Of a stretch of 64,000 bases of DNA, positions 29,900 to 38,036 are shown piece after piece; within the stretch, counting starts at the first letter, position 1; each line of letters starts with the position of its first letter. The position numbers and the translations under genes were made by a program. This stretch comes from Telluria beijingensis (GTDB lineage: Bacteria > Pseudomonadota > Gammaproteobacteria > Burkholderiales > Burkholderiaceae_D): assembly GCF_030770395.1 (NCBI RefSeq), contig NZ_CP132480.1:3153792-3217791 (forward strand), read 5' to 3'. Below the pieces are notes generated by a model, which was not told where the DNA came from, did no database searches, and saw only the letters and a list, made by a program, of their open reading frames with translations.

Positions 29900-31735
29900 A
29901 TGAAACGCCACCAGATCCTGCTAGGCGCCATCACCACAACCGGCGGCACCGTCGTGACAGCGACGTCCCATACCAGCCTGAATGGCGTCAGATATGCCCT
30001 CGAAGGCGACATGATCGACTGCCCGGCCTGTGCGGGAAAAGGAACGATCCAGTGCGCTGGGCCGCGCATGATCGTGACGTGCGACGGAAAATATTATGCG
30101 CTCGAAGACGATCTATGCGCTTGCCAATGCCAGCCCCCTCCCCGCCTGATCGCTAGCCAGGCGTTCTGTTCGCAGCATGCCGACACGGCAATGCTCGCCC
30201 AGCATACCCAAACCGCCCGGGCCAATGAAAACCGACGCCGATGCTTCAACAGCTTTTTTGTCTCTTCCAGCGTGTATCTCGCCCCTTGGCGCAAGAATGT
30301 CCCGCCCTCTGATAGACAGGTATCAAATAGTTCTATAAAGCAATACAATGAAGCATGCACGCAGATGAATCGCCACTGCGCAACATGCTTTAATTACGAG
30401 GGGCTTCGATTGAGCACGAATTACACCGTCACGCTGGCCGGCGCAGGATTGCCAGGGCAGGAACAAAAACAAGCGCTGATTCTCGAGAGCGCGCGCGCTG
30501 CAGGTCTGTGGTTGTCGACGTATATCAGTGGCACCGGTACGATCGACGTCGAACTACGCTTCGACGACACCATCGCGACGATGAATGCGAGGTCCGTGGA
30601 GGTCAAGGCGCTGGGAACGGGCAAGGCGCAAGACGGGAAAACCTATCGATTGTATGAAGATGGCGCCATTGCGGAAATCAAGTCCGGCATCGATGGCAAC
30701 GGCTCCCGACCTGACGCAGAAATCAATGTTGGAACGACCAATCTTGACCAGTATTACTGGTTTGATGAAAGCCTGGCCAGTACCGACGATATTCCGGCGA
30801 ATAAAACCGATGGCTTCCGCATCATGCTGCACGAGCTGCTGCACACGGTAGGATTCAATGGTTGGTTGGCCAACAGCGGGGAGACATATACCAAAGACTC
30901 CATCAGCACCTTCGATCGGCTGGTCAAATTTGACGGGGGACGCAGCTATTTCGTCGGTGAGCATGCCAGCAAGGCCTATGGCGGGGACGTTCCCCTCACC
31001 AACGTCCACCTTGGCGATGCGATCACCTTCGCCGAGGACAAACTGACAGGCGCCCAAACCCTGATGAGCTACGACGGCCCACGCAACGGCCAGCGCATCT
31101 CGCTCGACCCGGTCGTCATCGGCGTGCTGCGCGATGTCGGCCTGACGGTGCGCGACCAGCAAGCCGTCATGAGCGGCGACGGCCAGCCAGTCAGCACGCT
31201 GGCGATCGATACCCGTTCCGGCGACTACCGCATCGATCGCGCACTCGACCTCACCTTCTTCAGCGCAGACGACGATGTGGGAGTTGCATACCTGCTGGAA
31301 GATACCGACCGGATCCAGTTCAAGGACATCAACGTCGCACTCGACACCGGAAAAGACATGGTCGGCGGCCAGGCCTACCGGCTTTACCAGGCGGCATTCG
31401 ATCGCGAGCCCGACAAGTCCGGACTAGGTTACTGGATCAAGAACATGGACCAGGGCCTGTCGCTGAACAACGCCGCGCAATTCTTTGTCGAATCCGCTGA
31501 GTTCCTCAAGGTATACGGCAGCGCGCCATCCAACGCCGTGATCGTCGACAAGTTCTATGAACACGTGCTGGGCCGCAAAGGCGACGCGGGCGGCATCGCG
31601 CACTGGAATGCACTGCTCGACCAGGGCACGCTGACGGTCGCGCAAGTGCTGGCCAGCTTCAGCGAGAGCGCGGAAAACTTCACGGCCCTGGCCGACATCA
31701 TCGGTAACGGCTTCGAGTACACGCCTTACGGCTGA
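29900..31735 (+). CDS. PAAR domain fused in frame to a zinc metalloprotease with DUF4214
   Basis: One 611-codon frame with three parts. Residues 1-85 are a PAAR-type T6SS spike tip ([18 protein letters not shown]..., [18 protein letters not shown]). Residues about 90-170 look like no known domain. From about 171 it resembles a matrixin-like protease ([14 protein letters not shown]..., zinc motif H311-E-L-L-H315-T-V-G-F, Met-turn-like LMSYDG), followed by a DUF4214 region (about 495-600). A TTG at 30410 with GAGGGG six bases before it could start the protease alone. So it is either a genuine PAAR-effector or a PAAR gene whose 3' end was lost and joined to a separate protease gene. Its place after Tae4 and before tssG/tssF favours a T6SS link. 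Confidence 0.7.
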   Translation: MKRHQILLGAITTTGGTVVTATSHTSLNGVRYALEGDMIDCPACAGKGTIQCAGPRMIVTCDGKYYALEDDLCACQCQPPPRLIASQAFCSQHADTAMLAQHTQTARANENRRRCFNSFFVSSSVYLAPWRKNVPPSDRQVSNSSIKQYNEACTQMNRHCATCFNYEGLRLSTNYTVTLAGAGLPGQEQKQALILESARAAGLWLSTYISGTGTIDVELRFDDTIATMNARSVEVKALGTGKAQDGKTYRLYEDGAIAEIKSGIDGNGSRPDAEINVGTTNLDQYYWFDESLASTDDIPANKTDGFRIMLHELLHTVGFNGWLANSGETYTKDSISTFDRLVKFDGGRSYFVGEHASKAYGGDVPLTNVHLGDAITFAEDKLTGAQTLMSYDGPRNGQRISLDPVVIGVLRDVGLTVRDQQAVMSGDGQPVSTLAIDTRSGDYRIDRALDLTFFSADDDVGVAYLLEDTDRIQFKDINVALDTGKDMVGGQAYRLYQAAFDREPDKSGLGYWIKNMDQGLSLNNAAQFFVESAEFLKVYGSAPSNAVIVDKFYEHVLGRKGDAGGIAHWNALLDQGTLTVAQVLASFSESAENFTALADIIGNGFEYTPYG

Positions 31736-31777
31736 TCCTGTCTTTGCACGGAAGAGAACCTGAAGCAGGCACTCTTC

Positions 31778-31806
31778 TTGCCTCACGGGCATGTCTGCTG
31801 TACCAT
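31778..31806 (+). promoter_or_regulatory. probable mntP promoter
   Basis: TTGCCT, 17 nt, TACCAT. Transcription would start near 31813, just before the conserved part of the riboswitch. Confidence 0.55.
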
Positions 31807-31811
31807 GCCTC

Positions 31812-31977
31812 CGCCCTTGGGGAGTAGCCTCTTCCGTTTTGGAAAGTTCCGCATCAACATACTTGACGTCTCCACGTCATGGTGCGGAAGCCTTCTGGTT
31901 GGCAAGACCATTGGCATGCCTGCGCGACGATCGGGCCGCGCGGCATGCCTTGTGTCGTGCCCGATCGGAAAGCTGTC
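31812..31977 (+). promoter_or_regulatory. yybP-ykoY (mntP-type) manganese riboswitch
   Basis: The leader has the two conserved loops of this class: GGGGAGTAGCC at 31819-31829 and CATCAACATACTTG at 31852-31865, then GGCAAGACCATTGGCA closing the aptamer. A hairpin CGATCGGGC/GCCCGATCG (31928-31967) lies just before the mntP ATG and can serve as the expression platform by covering the ribosome site. Manganese binding should free translation of the exporter. The ligand is taken from the known class. Confidence 0.87.
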
Positions 31978-32535
31978 ATGACGCTCGCTGCCATCATCAT
32001 CCTCGCCCTTGCCATGTCCACCGATGCGTTCGCCGTCGCGATCGCCATGGGTTCCCAACGCACCAACGTCCTGCTCAAGGACGCGCTCAAGGTCGGCTTG
32101 CTGTTCGGGATCATCGAAGGTGTGACGCCGCTGGTCGGCTTTGCGCTCGGCAGCATTGCCGCCTCTTACGTCGAAAGCTGGGACCACTGGATCGCCTTCG
32201 TCCTTCTTGGCGGCCTGGGCATTCGCATGGTCGTCGAAGGCTGCGGCGATCCGGACCTCGAAGCCGACGATCCTGCCCGTCCCTTCTGGCTGCTGGCCCT
32301 GACCGGCTTCGCGACCAGCATCGATGCGATGGTGGTCGGCGTCAGCCTGGCTTTTGCGGACACCGGCATCCTGTGGCCGGCGCTGGCGATCGGCCTGGCG
32401 ACGCTGACGACGGTGACACTGGGATTGCTGATCGGCCGCCGCATCGGGGCCGTGGTGGGCAAGCGCGCCGAGATCTTCGGCGGCCTGGTATTGATTGCCG
32501 TCGGCAGCGTCACGCTGTATGAACATCTGCAATGA
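31978..32535 (+). CDS. mntP: manganese efflux pump
   Basis: 185 residues from MTLAAIIILALAMSTDAFAV. Six transmembrane helices of two DUF204/MntP repeats, with the acidic motif MSTDAFAVAIAMG in the first and TSIDAMVVGVSLAF in the second; these aspartates are needed for Mn2+ export in E. coli. The start is fixed by the riboswitch hairpin; the longer frame upstream is leader RNA. Confidence 0.93.
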   Translation: MTLAAIIILALAMSTDAFAVAIAMGSQRTNVLLKDALKVGLLFGIIEGVTPLVGFALGSIAASYVESWDHWIAFVLLGGLGIRMVVEGCGDPDLEADDPARPFWLLALTGFATSIDAMVVGVSLAFADTGILWPALAIGLATLTTVTLGLLIGRRIGAVVGKRAEIFGGLVLIAVGSVTLYEHLQ

Positions 32536-32572
32536 CGCTTGCCTTCAGGCGGTCCTACTTCGTTCGGGTAAA

Positions 32573-32600
32573 TTAGGTACCCGCCTGCGCGGGTACGACG
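32573..32600. repeat. single dispersed palindrome, family A variant
   Basis: GGTACCCGCCTGCGCGGGTACGACG, the same design as the other units but with TACCC/GGGTA arms. It lies between the convergent mntP and DJ-1 genes. Confidence 0.75.
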
Positions 32601-32643
32601 TGCCGGAGCTAACGAACAGGAATGCGACGGCGTTTCGACACCA

Positions 32644-33273
32644 TCACGACGTCGGCCCCGGATCGCTTCCCGCCTGCTGCAACACCATCAACTGCTTCAT
32701 GATGGCTTCATTAAACGCCGGCAGATCGTCCGGCTTGCGGCTCGTGATCAGCTTGCCGTCGACCACCACCTCTTCATCCGTCCACTCCGCGCCCGCATTG
32801 CGCAGGTCGTGCTGCAGCGAAGGCCAGCTGGTCATGTGCTTCGATTCGGCCACGCCGGCATCGATCAGCGGCCAGGGGCCGTGGCAAATCGCGGCGATCG
32901 GCTTGTCCTCGTCGCCGAAGGCCTTGATGAAATCGATGGACTCCGGGCTCAGGCGCAGGCTGTCGGGATTCGCGACCCCGCCCGGCAACAGCAGCAGGTC
33001 GTAGTCGCCCGGCTTCGCATCCTGCACGCTCAGCTCGACCTTGAATTTCTGGTCCGGCTCAAGATGGTTGAAACCCTGGATCTCCTCGCCGGCCTTCTTC
33101 GGCGAGACCAGGATCACCTTCACGCCCTGCTCTTCGAGAAAGCGGCGTGGCTCGGTGTACTCGACCTGTTCGACGCCGTCGGTCATCAGGACCGCGACGC
33201 GCCGGCCCTGCAGGGATTGGGTGGCGGCCGGCTCGACGTGATCCGCCGGCTGCATGTTCTGTGCTTGTTGCAT
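32644..33273 (-). CDS. DJ-1/PfpI family protein (type 1 glutamine amidotransferase-like)
   Basis: 209 residues from MQQAQNMQPADH; the start is set by AAGGAGG five bases upstream. Domain from about 30 to 200: VAVLMTDGVEQVEYTEPR, nucleophile elbow AAICHGPWPLIDAG with the conserved Cys, and TSWPSLQHDLRNAGAEW. This is the PfpI/YhbO group, linked to protection against stress and carbonyl damage; its catalytic role is disputed in the literature. Stands alone beside tssG. Confidence 0.88.
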   Translation of the reverse strand: MQQAQNMQPADHVEPAATQSLQGRRVAVLMTDGVEQVEYTEPRRFLEEQGVKVILVSPKKAGEEIQGFNHLEPDQKFKVELSVQDAKPGDYDLLLLPGGVANPDSLRLSPESIDFIKAFGDEDKPIAAICHGPWPLIDAGVAESKHMTSWPSLQHDLRNAGAEWTDEEVVVDGKLITSRKPDDLPAFNEAIMKQLMVLQQAGSDPGPTS

Positions 33274-33368
33274 ATGGCCTCCTTGATCGATGTGATGCAT
33301 TCACATCGATTGTAGGTCGGCCACCCTGCCCGCGGCGCGCGCATGCCTGCCGGCATTCAATTGCACGG

Positions 33369-34391
33369 TCAGTCCAGCAGATAGCAGACGTCGTCGCGGT
33401 CGCCTCGCCCCGCCCCGTCACCGAGAAAGCCATCCAGCCCCAGCCGCGCCGCGCCGTCCAGGCAGGCGCCGGCGACGTCTTCGCGCCGCAGCACCACCTG
33501 CAGCTCGCGGTAGGGAACGTCGATCGCGAAGCGGTCCAGCAGGCGCGCCAGCGCCAGCGCTCCCGGCGCGCCCGGCAGGAAGCGCTCGAAGGCTTCGGCG
33601 TCCACCGGCCCCAGGCGGATGCGGATGCCCAGCTCCGGCCGCAGCAGGCGCGCGCCGGCGGTGGCGCCGGCGCCCAGCACGCAATTGCTGCGCGCCAGGC
33701 GCGTGCGCTGTCCCAGTTCGAGGATGTCCCAGCGACCAGTAAACTGCTCGACCTTCACCGGCAGCCGGAAATACGCTTCCAGCACGCCGGCCACCAGGTC
33801 GGCGCTCACCACCCGGCTGCGCAAGGGCGCCGCGAACCACGCCAGGCTGGCCGCATCCGCGTCCAGCAACTCCTTATCGCGCCGCGGCACGCCGGCCAGC
33901 GCCAGCAACAGCGGCATGAAGTGATCGACGCCCGGCTCGAAGCCATGGCGCACCCGGTACTTGCACCAGGCCCGATAGAACAGGGCCACCAGGCGGTTTG
34001 ATAACAGGTCGAGGAAGGCGCGCGGCCCGTCGTCCCTGGCCGCCAGTTCCCAGGCCGCGAAGCGCTCGGTGTAATGCAGCGGCAGGGTCCCCATCACGCC
34101 AAGCAGCCCCATCAGCGCGGGCGTGACCCGTACCGCCGGCACGCCATCGGTAGTGGGCTCGATGGCCTCAATCTCGCTGGCCGGGAAGGCCAGGCCCAGG
34201 CTGTTGCGAAAGCGGATCAAGCCGCTCAGCGCGTGCTCGGGCGCGATGCCCTGGCGGCCGAGCCAGCGCACCAGCAGCCGCACCGCCTGGAAGAATTCAT
34301 AGCGTTGCGGATGGCGCAGCAGGTCGGCGACCACGCCAGCGCGCATGTCGGCGCCTACACCAGCGCCAGGCTGCCGTTGCGGGGCTCGCAT
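33369..34391 (-). CDS. tssG: T6SS baseplate subunit TssG
   Basis: 340 residues from MRAPQRQPGAGV, preceded by GGAAGGAG inside the end of tssF; a second ATG at 34346 lacks a ribosome site. It matches TssG (ImpH/VasB): YEFFQAVRLLVRWLG, LIRFRNSLGLAFPASEI, GLLGVMGTLPLHYTE, and the C-terminal LGIRIRLGPVDAEAFERFLPG. TssG joins TssF, TssE and TssK in the T6SS baseplate wedge. It appears intact, but its partner tssF is truncated and no other core T6SS gene is present in the window. Confidence 0.9.
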   Translation of the reverse strand: MRAPQRQPGAGVGADMRAGVVADLLRHPQRYEFFQAVRLLVRWLGRQGIAPEHALSGLIRFRNSLGLAFPASEIEAIEPTTDGVPAVRVTPALMGLLGVMGTLPLHYTERFAAWELAARDDGPRAFLDLLSNRLVALFYRAWCKYRVRHGFEPGVDHFMPLLLALAGVPRRDKELLDADAASLAWFAAPLRSRVVSADLVAGVLEAYFRLPVKVEQFTGRWDILELGQRTRLARSNCVLGAGATAGARLLRPELGIRIRLGPVDAEAFERFLPGAPGALALARLLDRFAIDVPYRELQVVLRREDVAGACLDGAARLGLDGFLGDGAGRGDRDDVCYLLD

Positions 34392-35723
34392 CGCAGCAAC
34401 TCCTTCCCGCCCTGTCCCGACACCAGCACCAGCCGGGTAAAGCTGTTCAGGTGCACATACAGGCCCAGGAAGCGGCTCACGACCTGGGCGAACACCGCCA
34501 GGCTGCTGCCGGCGAAGGCTTCCTCGTCGACCGTCATGCGCACCTCGACCCCGTGCACCAGGGTCGCGCCATAGCGGTTGCGCAGCCAGGCGGTGGCCGG
34601 CTGCGCGGCGAGCGCCGTGACGCCGGCGATCTGGCGCTGCGAGGCGCTGGATCTCTTCAGGTCGTACAAGGCCAGGGTCTCGCGGAAGGCGTCGAGATCG
34701 GCCAGCGAGCGGTGGTTCAGCGCCAACTGGGTCACCAGGCGCCAGTGGGTGCCGCTGCGGTTGCCGAAGCGTAGCGGCGCGGTGGGCTTGCGCAGCAGGC
34801 GGATCGGCAGGCCGGAGGTCGTGGTCTCGCTGGCCAGGTCGCCTCCTGGCGCGCCCACGCCGACGCCGCAGGCGGCCGCGCCGTTGCTGCAGGTGAGGTC
34901 GATCGAGGCCACGCTGGCGGCTTCGCCCTGCAGCGAGAAATCGTCGTCGGTGAAGGCGATCTTCATGCGGTGACGGCTGTCGCCGCGGTCGTCGCGGCGC
35001 GCGAACCAGTAGCGCTGTCCATGTTCGCCGCCTTCACCATGGCGCAGGCCGTAATACGGCCGGTACTCGACGCTGGCGCTCTTGCCGTCGCGGTTCTTGA
35101 GTACCTGCACCGCATCGATGCTGTAGACCTCGACGTCTTCCTCGTGCCGGCTCGGGGCCACGTCGTACATCGCGGCGCGCTGCGTGATGCGCACCGGCGC
35201 CGCCGCCTGCCGGAACAGGTTCACCACCGGCACGCACCCGGTGAGCAGGTTGGCGGCGGACAGCGCGCGCAGGATGCGCGCGCCGCTCGACTCGGCCGGC
35301 ACGCCGGCCAGCAGGAAATGCAGGGTGAAGCGGCGCGCGCCGGCCGGCAGCAGCGGCGCCAGCCGGGCCAGGTCGAGGTCCAGGAAGTGGAATTTGTCGG
35401 GGAAGGCGAAGTATTCGGTCAGCAGCCGGTAGGCGGGATGGGCATGCGATGGTTCCGGCACCAGCGCTTCGTCGCGCTCCAGGCCACCCAGGCACAGCGC
35501 CGGGCCGTCGAGGCGGCGCCAGCCGTCGATGCCGTCCGCCTCGAGCCAGGTCTCGACCACGTTCATGCACAGGCTGTCGATCAGCGCCGCCGCCAGCAGG
35601 CCGTCGCCGGCGACGTGCAGGCGCAGGCGCGGCAGGCCGCGGCCGGCCAGCATGCGCGCCGGCAGCGCGCTGTCGAAGGCGATGCCGATGCGCGCCGCCG
35701 CGCGCGGCGGCAGCCGGATGCGC
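34355..35723 (-). pseudogene. tssF: T6SS baseplate subunit TssF, 5' end missing
   Basis: About 455 codons remain; TssF is normally near 600. The frame reads ARIGIAFDSALPARMLAGRG at its start and continues through LLTEYFAFPDKFHFLDLDL, GCVPVVNLFRQAA, VYSIDAVQVL, YWFARRDD and LGLYVHLNSFTRLV to the normal C-terminus. The first in-frame ATG is at 35653. The missing part (about 150 residues, with the usual MLTRYYEQEL-like start) is replaced at about 35724 by the first codons of tuf. In the baseplate this protein could not be normal. Overlaps tssG by 37 bases. Confidence 0.85.
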
Positions 35724-35762
35724 GACGTGCGGCTTGGTCCGTTCGAATTTACCTTTTGCCAT
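35724..35762 (-). pseudogene. tuf: first 13 codons of elongation factor Tu gene
   Basis: The codons read MAKGKFERTKPHV, the exact N-terminus of betaproteobacterial EF-Tu, with TTAGGAG seven bases upstream and the tRNA-Thr gene 86 bases upstream, as in the normal tRNA-Tyr/Gly/Thr-tuf operon. After GTC the expected continuation (NVGTIGHVDHGK) is missing and tssF sequence follows in another frame. A ribosome starting here would read about 242 codons of the wrong tssF frame (to 35034). Confidence 0.85.
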
Positions 35763-35848
35763 TTCAGACTCCTAAGATCTAACGATATATTTGGGGATTA
35801 CCAGGCACACCTGACGGACGAGTGCAACGCGACTGCCGTACAAAATTC

Positions 35849-35923
<75 letters not shown>

Positions 35924-35956
35924 TGATATTTGCGATGAAGAAACCACCGCACTAAC

Positions 35957-36030
35957 TGGAGCGGGTGAAGGGAATCGAACCCTCGTCGTAAGCTTGGAAG
36001 GCTTCTGCTCTACCATTGAGCTACACCCGC
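35957..36030 (-). tRNA. tRNA-Gly (TCC)
   Basis: 74 nt with encoded CCA. Acceptor GCGGGTG/CACCCGC, anticodon loop CTTCCAAG, T-arm GGGTTCGATTCCC. Confidence 0.96.
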
Positions 36031-36067
36031 GAGGTACAACTTCTATCCGACTTCACGATCTTCTTTT

Positions 36068-36152
36068 TGGTGGTGGGGGCTGGATTCGAACCAGCGTACT
36101 CAGAGAGGGCAGATTTACAGTCTGCTGCCTTTAACCACTCGGCCACCCCACC
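36068..36152 (-). tRNA. tRNA-Tyr (GTA)
   Basis: 85 nt with long variable arm and encoded CCA. Acceptor GGTGGGG/CCCCACC, anticodon loop ACTGTAAAT, T-arm GGTTCGAATCC. First gene after the promoter. Confidence 0.96.
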
Positions 36153-36166
36153 GCGAAGAACCGCAG

Positions 36167-36195
36167 AGTATGAAGCAAGCTCAACGTACTGTCAA
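36167..36195 (-). promoter_or_regulatory. promoter of the tRNA-Tyr/Gly/Thr (tuf) transcript
   Basis: On the - strand TTGACA, 17 nt, CATACT; the start would be a few bases before tRNA-Tyr. It remains complete, so the strong tuf promoter now drives the tssF/tssG fragment. Confidence 0.72.
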
Positions 36196-36360
36196 TCAGG
36201 TTTCGGTAGAAGATTTTCTACTTCGCCTGACAGCGTTGCTTCGGGGCGTGATTGTAACGGTCGGACTGTAAAGCTGCAAGGGTGATTTTGCCAAGTGCGA
36301 AAAAATCTTTATGAACTTATCTGGAATTGTTCCGCTGGCATTTCCACCGCACCCATTAAC

Positions 36361-36468
36361 GTCGTTCCCGCGCAGGCGGGAACCCAAGGTTGCCGGCATC
36401 TCGCGGCGGTGGCTTTCGGCGTTATCGGTGCACGTTGGACTTGGGTTCCCGCCTTCGCGGGAACGACG
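36361..36468. repeat. paired dispersed palindrome, family A
   Basis: Left unit GTCGTTCCCGCGCAGGCG (36361-36387) and inverted right unit ending CGGGAACGACG (36439-36468), about 50 nt apart. Arms are TTCCC/GGGAA instead of TCCCC/GGGGA, each compensated in its partner. Confidence 0.85.
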
Positions 36469-36489
36469 GTCTTCCAGCTAGCAGCAATA

Positions 36490-38034
36490 TCAGGGCTGGG
36501 AGTTATTCGAACCCTGCGGCGCCAGGGCCGCCAGCACCTGCGCCTTGAGCGCCTTGATCAAGGCCGTCTCGTCCGGCGCCACGCCCTCCGGCGCGGTGAA
36601 GATGCGATCGGCATAGATCAGCCCCAGCTGGCCCTTGCCCACCACCAGCGGCAGCACGATGAAACTCTCGGCATCCGCCAGCAGGGTCTTGTACCAGGCC
36701 GGCAGCAGGTCGCGGATCTTTGGACTGAAGGTGTCCGCGATCATCATGTCGGCGTCGTTCTCGAGCGCCAGGTGGAACACGTCGCGCGTGAATGCGCAGG
36801 GAAAGACAAAACCATCCTGCAGGTCGACGCTGCCCTCGCCCAGCGAGACCCGGGCCCGGTACTGCCGGGTGCGCGCATCGCGCAGGCACACGGTGGCGAA
36901 GCGGAAACCGAGCGCGCCGTACAGGGTTTCGAGCACCGCCATGATCACGTCGTTGACGCTGGCGCCCGATCCGGCCAGCAAGGTCACGTCCTGTACGCCG
37001 GCCAGCAACAGGTCGCGCGCATTCTTCGGCTTGCCACTGGGATAAAACTCGCCTTCATCGTCCTCGCCCGCGTCCAGCGTGGCCAGCGCCAGCACGTTCG
37101 GCAGGCCGCTGCCGGCCTTGGGATCGGTCTTCGGCGCCCGTTCCATGTTCATGCTCTGCAGCATGCCGTTCATGCCTTCCTGCACCTCGTCGAACAGCGC
37201 CACCATGGCTGGATGATCGACGCCCAGCGCCACGCCATAGCGCGCGATCAGGTCTTGCGTCTCGGGGGCGGCGGCCGGATCGTGGTGGCGCCCCATCAGG
37301 CGCGCCACATCGCGGCTGAAGGCGGCCACTTGCCGCATCCAGCCGTTGCGATCGGCGGCGGTCTCGACCGGCCCAGGCGGCAAGGCGAGCTGGGCCTGCA
37401 CGATCAGTCCCGGCATCTGCCACTCGCGCAGCACCGCCTCGGACAAGGCCTCGAAGCTGCAGCCCAAAATCAGTTGCGCAGCCTGGCTGGGGGTGTGCTT
37501 GCCGGCCGCCACCAGCGCCGCGATCTCGCGGTAGCGCTCCGGCTCGTGGCTGGCCAGCAGCAGCGCGCCCAGGTTCTTGAACAGCGCACAGATCGCCGCT
37601 TCCTCGGCGCCCGGGATCGGGCTGTGGCGCGCCAGCTCGCGTCCGACCAGGCTGGCGCACAGGGCCGCTTCGAGTTCCACCCGCACGCCGTGCTCGGCGG
37701 TGTCGAGCGCATCGACCAGCAACATCGCCAGCGCGGCGGCGCGCACATTGTCGAAGCCGAGCAGGGAGATGGCGCGCGAAATCGTCGTCACCGGCGTGTT
37801 GGACAGGGTGCGGTACTGGACCGTGTTCGACAGCCGCAGGATGCGCTGGGTCAGGGCGACATCGGACACCACGTAGTAGGCGAGATCGGCCGTGCCCAGG
37901 TCGTCGCTATAGCCCATGCCGATCACGTGCATGATGGCGCCGCCCAGGGTGAACATGCGTTCGGTGCCGCTGAGCTTGCGCATCAGGGCGGGACGCACGC
38001 GGCGCGCGGCGCCGTCCTGGGGGATGTCGGCCAT
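36490..38034 (-). CDS. HDOD domain protein with C-terminal GAF-like region
   Basis: 514 residues from MADIPQDGAARRVRP, two bases after the upstream response regulator gene. An HDOD domain at about 40-240 (VSDVALTQRILRLSNT, ISRAISLLGFDNVRAAAL, ALFKNLGALLLASHEP) is related to HD hydrolases but lacks the metal-binding HD pair. Residues about 350-505 look GAF-like (VLETLYGALGFRFATVCLRD ... VLPLVVGKGQLGLIYAD). It probably acts as a signalling adaptor paired with the regulator encoded just upstream. Confidence 0.85.
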   Translation of the reverse strand: MADIPQDGAARRVRPALMRKLSGTERMFTLGGAIMHVIGMGYSDDLGTADLAYYVVSDVALTQRILRLSNTVQYRTLSNTPVTTISRAISLLGFDNVRAAALAMLLVDALDTAEHGVRVELEAALCASLVGRELARHSPIPGAEEAAICALFKNLGALLLASHEPERYREIAALVAAGKHTPSQAAQLILGCSFEALSEAVLREWQMPGLIVQAQLALPPGPVETAADRNGWMRQVAAFSRDVARLMGRHHDPAAAPETQDLIARYGVALGVDHPAMVALFDEVQEGMNGMLQSMNMERAPKTDPKAGSGLPNVLALATLDAGEDDEGEFYPSGKPKNARDLLLAGVQDVTLLAGSGASVNDVIMAVLETLYGALGFRFATVCLRDARTRQYRARVSLGEGSVDLQDGFVFPCAFTRDVFHLALENDADMMIADTFSPKIRDLLPAWYKTLLADAESFIVLPLVVGKGQLGLIYADRIFTAPEGVAPDETALIKALKAQVLAALAPQGSNNSQP

Positions 38035-38036
38035 TC

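Larger units (their letters stand above)
36153..36489. other. intergenic region between HDOD gene and tRNA cluster
   Basis: About 337 bases. It holds the tRNA promoter near its left end and a family A palindrome pair (36361-36468) near the right end; no gene seen. Confidence 0.6.

Noticed and set aside
34346..34346. tssG start at the second ATG
   Set aside because: It would avoid overlap with tssF but has no ribosome site, while the ATG at 34391 has GGAAGGAG before it and gives the usual RAPQRQP N-terminus.
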